From Actinomycetes bacterium (lineage in GTDB: Bacteria > Actinomycetota > Actinomycetes > S36-B12 > GCA-2699445): DNA of 24,573 nt. The position numbers and the translations under genes were made by a program. The stretch covers positions 1 through 24,573 of the forward strand of contig JAHZKU010000034.1 of assembly GCA_022600255.1 (NCBI GenBank), in the 5' to 3' direction. The notes beneath the pieces were generated by a model. The model did not search any database. It was not told the origin of the DNA and worked only from the letters and a program-made list of their open reading frames with translations. Shown here piece after piece: positions 23,121-24,573 of this stretch (position 1 is the stretch's first letter; every line of letters begins with the position of its first letter).

Positions 23121-24573
23121 TCGCCGGCGGCGTTGCCGCAGATCCAGCGGGGGACGACCCGGCCCGTGCCATTTCTGTCGATGTCTACCCCGCTCCGGAG
23201 AATCCGAATCCAGTGCCTGTGATGCCCGAGTTCCTCTGCGAACCGGAGGCTGAACCCTTGTCAGCCGTTGAAGCGCAGCTCGCAGAGATGCTGCGCACGG
23301 TATGGCTAGAGAGACGCCCCAACTGGGTCGATCCAGGGTGGTGCCAGTATCCGCTGTCAGCGATGGCACGTGAAATGACCACCAAGGAGGCGGGTCCGGA
23401 CTTGATCAAGCTTTTGGCTGCGCAACCCTTGGGGCGATGCGATGCCCATGGCGGTCTTCAGCCTGGCACTTCTGATCAAAGTAGAGCGTCGGACACCGCC
23501 ACTGGACGGCCCTGTGAGTGCCTCCTGGTCGTCTTGGCCGCTTGGGAGGCCTGTGGGGCCTGGCAGTCAGCCCAGGCGACTGAGCAGCTGGTTGCTGTCA
23601 TGGGGTCTCATCCGGTGCATGTCCCTTCGCCGCAGGCGGCTGCCGTCGGCCTTGGCGCGTTGAGAGACCCCGCTATTGAAGAAATCGCCATCGTGTGGCG
23701 TTCCAGCCCGAGCAGCGTCCGCAACCGGCTGGGAAACGCTCGGATGCTCACGGATCACGACAAGATGCTGAAGCTGGTGCGTCACGGTGCCTTTCCGCTG
23801 TGGGTTTTGAAGCGAATCACGTCCCTGCTCATTCCGTTGCCCTCAGACATCGGTCAACTGATCTCCAACACGCTGGCCGACCGGATCCGGATGAGGCTCC
23901 GATGCGGTCGAGCACCTTGGACCACCAGCCAGCTCATCCGTCTCGCCAAGCGGATGGTTTTGGAGTTGTCACCAGACGATGCCGAGAGGGCCCGTAAATC
24001 CGCCAACTCGTTTCGGTACGTCGCTGCCTCGTCAGGAGACAACGGAATGGCGTTGATCGAGGCGCTACTGCCGGAGGTCACCGTGAAGGAAATCATGGGT
24101 CACTTGACCCGTACAAGCCAGGGACTTGCTGCGGTCGGACGCAACCGAGATCAGATGCGAGCTGATGTGTTCGCGGATCTATTGATCCCGGGTGCTTTCA
24201 GGACTGTCTCTGATCTCGCTTCGAGCCATGACGCCACGACACCACCCTCCAGCGGACCCGTGCCATTCGACCCAGCCCCGTCGCAAGAAAACAATCCTGC
24301 AGCAATCAGCAACTCCACTCCCCCACTGGGCGAGACGGTTAGCGATTCCCCCGACTTACCCACCGTCACTGGCCAACCACGCGACACGTTCTCTGTGGGC
24401 GGCGAACCACCCGGCTTGCCACTGAAGCCAAGGGGCACCCCTCCCGTGGACACCCCCGCCGATGCCCTCACCCCGGATTTACCTGAGTCAGGGTCGAGCC
24501 GTAGCGTCACCCCGAACCAACTCGGCACTCCCGTCACGGCCGACGATTACCCCGACTTACCCACCGTCACTGG
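23117..24573 (+). CDS. DUF222/13E12-repeat family protein, probable HNH nuclease (C-terminus off window)
   Basis: The frame is open from ATG 23117 to the last base: 485 residues and no stop. Residues about 170-360 match DUF222 (IAIVWRSSPSSVRNRLGNAR; then an alpha-helical stretch ending RDQMRADVFADLL at about 345-357). From about 366 to the end is a low-complexity linker rich in Pro, Thr, Ser and Asp, with PDLPTVTG repeated. In this family the linker usually leads to a C-terminal HNH endonuclease domain, which would lie beyond the window. These genes are common multi-copy accessory elements in actinobacteria, and copies in M. tuberculosis (REP13E12) serve as phage attachment sites. The SOS box upstream implies DNA-damage control. 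The ATG has only a weak ribosome site, so translation probably relies on the overlapping leader ORF. Confidence 0.85.
   Translation, partial: MIAGGVAADPAGDDPARAISVDVYPAPENPNPVPVMPEFLCEPEAEPLSAVEAQLAEMLRTVWLERRPNWVDPGWCQYPLSAMAREMTTKEAGPDLIKLLAAQPLGRCDAHGGLQPGTSDQSRASDTATGRPCECLLVVLAAWEACGAWQSAQATEQLVAVMGSHPVHVPSPQAAAVGLGALRDPAIEEIAIVWRSSPSSVRNRLGNARMLTDHDKMLKLVRHGAFPLWVLKRITSLLIPLPSDIGQLISNTLADRIRMRLRCGRAPWTTSQLIRLAKRMVLELSPDDAERARKSANSFRYVAASSGDNGMALIEALLPEVTVKEIMGHLTRTSQGLAAVGRNRDQMRADVFADLLIPGAFRTVSDLASSHDATTPPSSGPVPFDPAPSQENNPAAISNSTPPLGETVSDSPDLPTVTGQPRDTFSVGGEPPGLPLKPRGTPPVDTPADALTPDLPESGSSRSVTPNQLGTPVTADDYPDLPTVT
24343..24372 (+). repeat. 30-base in-frame direct repeat, copy 1
   Basis: This copy matches 24544-24573 with one mismatch; the last 24 bases are identical. 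It encodes DSPDLPTVTG in the DUF222 linker. The two copies are 201 bases (67 codons) apart, so the frame is kept. Confidence 0.85.
24544..24573 (+). repeat. 30-base in-frame direct repeat, copy 2 (at the window end)
   Basis: Second copy of the repeat at 24343-24372, encoding DDYPDLPTVT. The window ends at its last matching base, so the true extent and number of copies are not visible. Confidence 0.85.

Noticed and set aside
22693..23369. Minus-strand ORFs across the SOS leader and DUF222 start
   Set aside because: Low-complexity Arg/Pro/Ser products without start signals; the plus strand carries the SOS box and the DUF222 frame.

Overview
The window is a chromosomal segment of an actinobacterium (Actinomycetota) with moderately high GC. 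The evidence is a complete Pup-proteasome locus (arc/mpa, dop, pup, prcB, prcA, pafA) in its usual order, followed by tatA, tatC and a helY-type helicase, with a Rv2090-type 5'-3' exonuclease and a PepE-type M24 peptidase beyond. Upstream lie an M50 site-2 protease and the tRNA m1A58 methyltransferase trmI. This matches the gene neighbourhood of mycobacteria and Streptomyces. I cannot name the genus from sequence alone.

Layout from left to right. 1-620 (-): N-terminal part of a PepE-like M24 peptidase, cut by the window edge. 662-1618 (+): 5'-3' exonuclease. 1620-6549 (-): helY, a diacylglycerol/lipid kinase, tatC and tatA, closely packed. 6700-7041 (-): a small double-CxxC zinc-ribbon protein of unknown role. 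7325-7873 (-): FKBP lipoprotein. 7954-12791 (-): pafA, prcA, prcB, pup and dop, almost without gaps. 12903-18442 (-): three genes that do not belong to the proteasome system: a sugar-porter MFS transporter, a secreted pentapeptide-repeat protein, and a large secreted or membrane-anchored protein I do not recognise. 18907-20583 (-): arc/mpa, the proteasomal ATPase. 20719-22730 (-): trmI and the M50 protease, overlapping by four bases. 22887 to the end (+): a divergent unit starting in a perfect actinobacterial LexA (SOS) box, with a 77-codon leader ORF overlapping by ATGA a long DUF222/13E12-type gene that runs off the window.

How the genes work together: Dop deamidates Pup, whose C-terminus is encoded as GGQ; PafA ligates Pup to target lysines; Arc/Mpa unfolds pupylated proteins into the PrcA/PrcB 20S core. 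TatA and TatC form the core of a twin-arginine exporter. The usual mycobacterial pafB-pafC pair between pafA and tatA is absent; the FKBP and zinc-ribbon genes occupy that slot.

Most noteworthy: the SOS box overlapping the start codon of the leader ORF coupled to the DUF222 gene; the unusual secreted gene pair between arc and dop; the loss of pafBC from its standard place; and a 30-base in-frame repeat in the DUF222 linker that is cut by the window end. No rRNA, tRNA, CRISPR array, insertion sequence or prophage gene was recognised.
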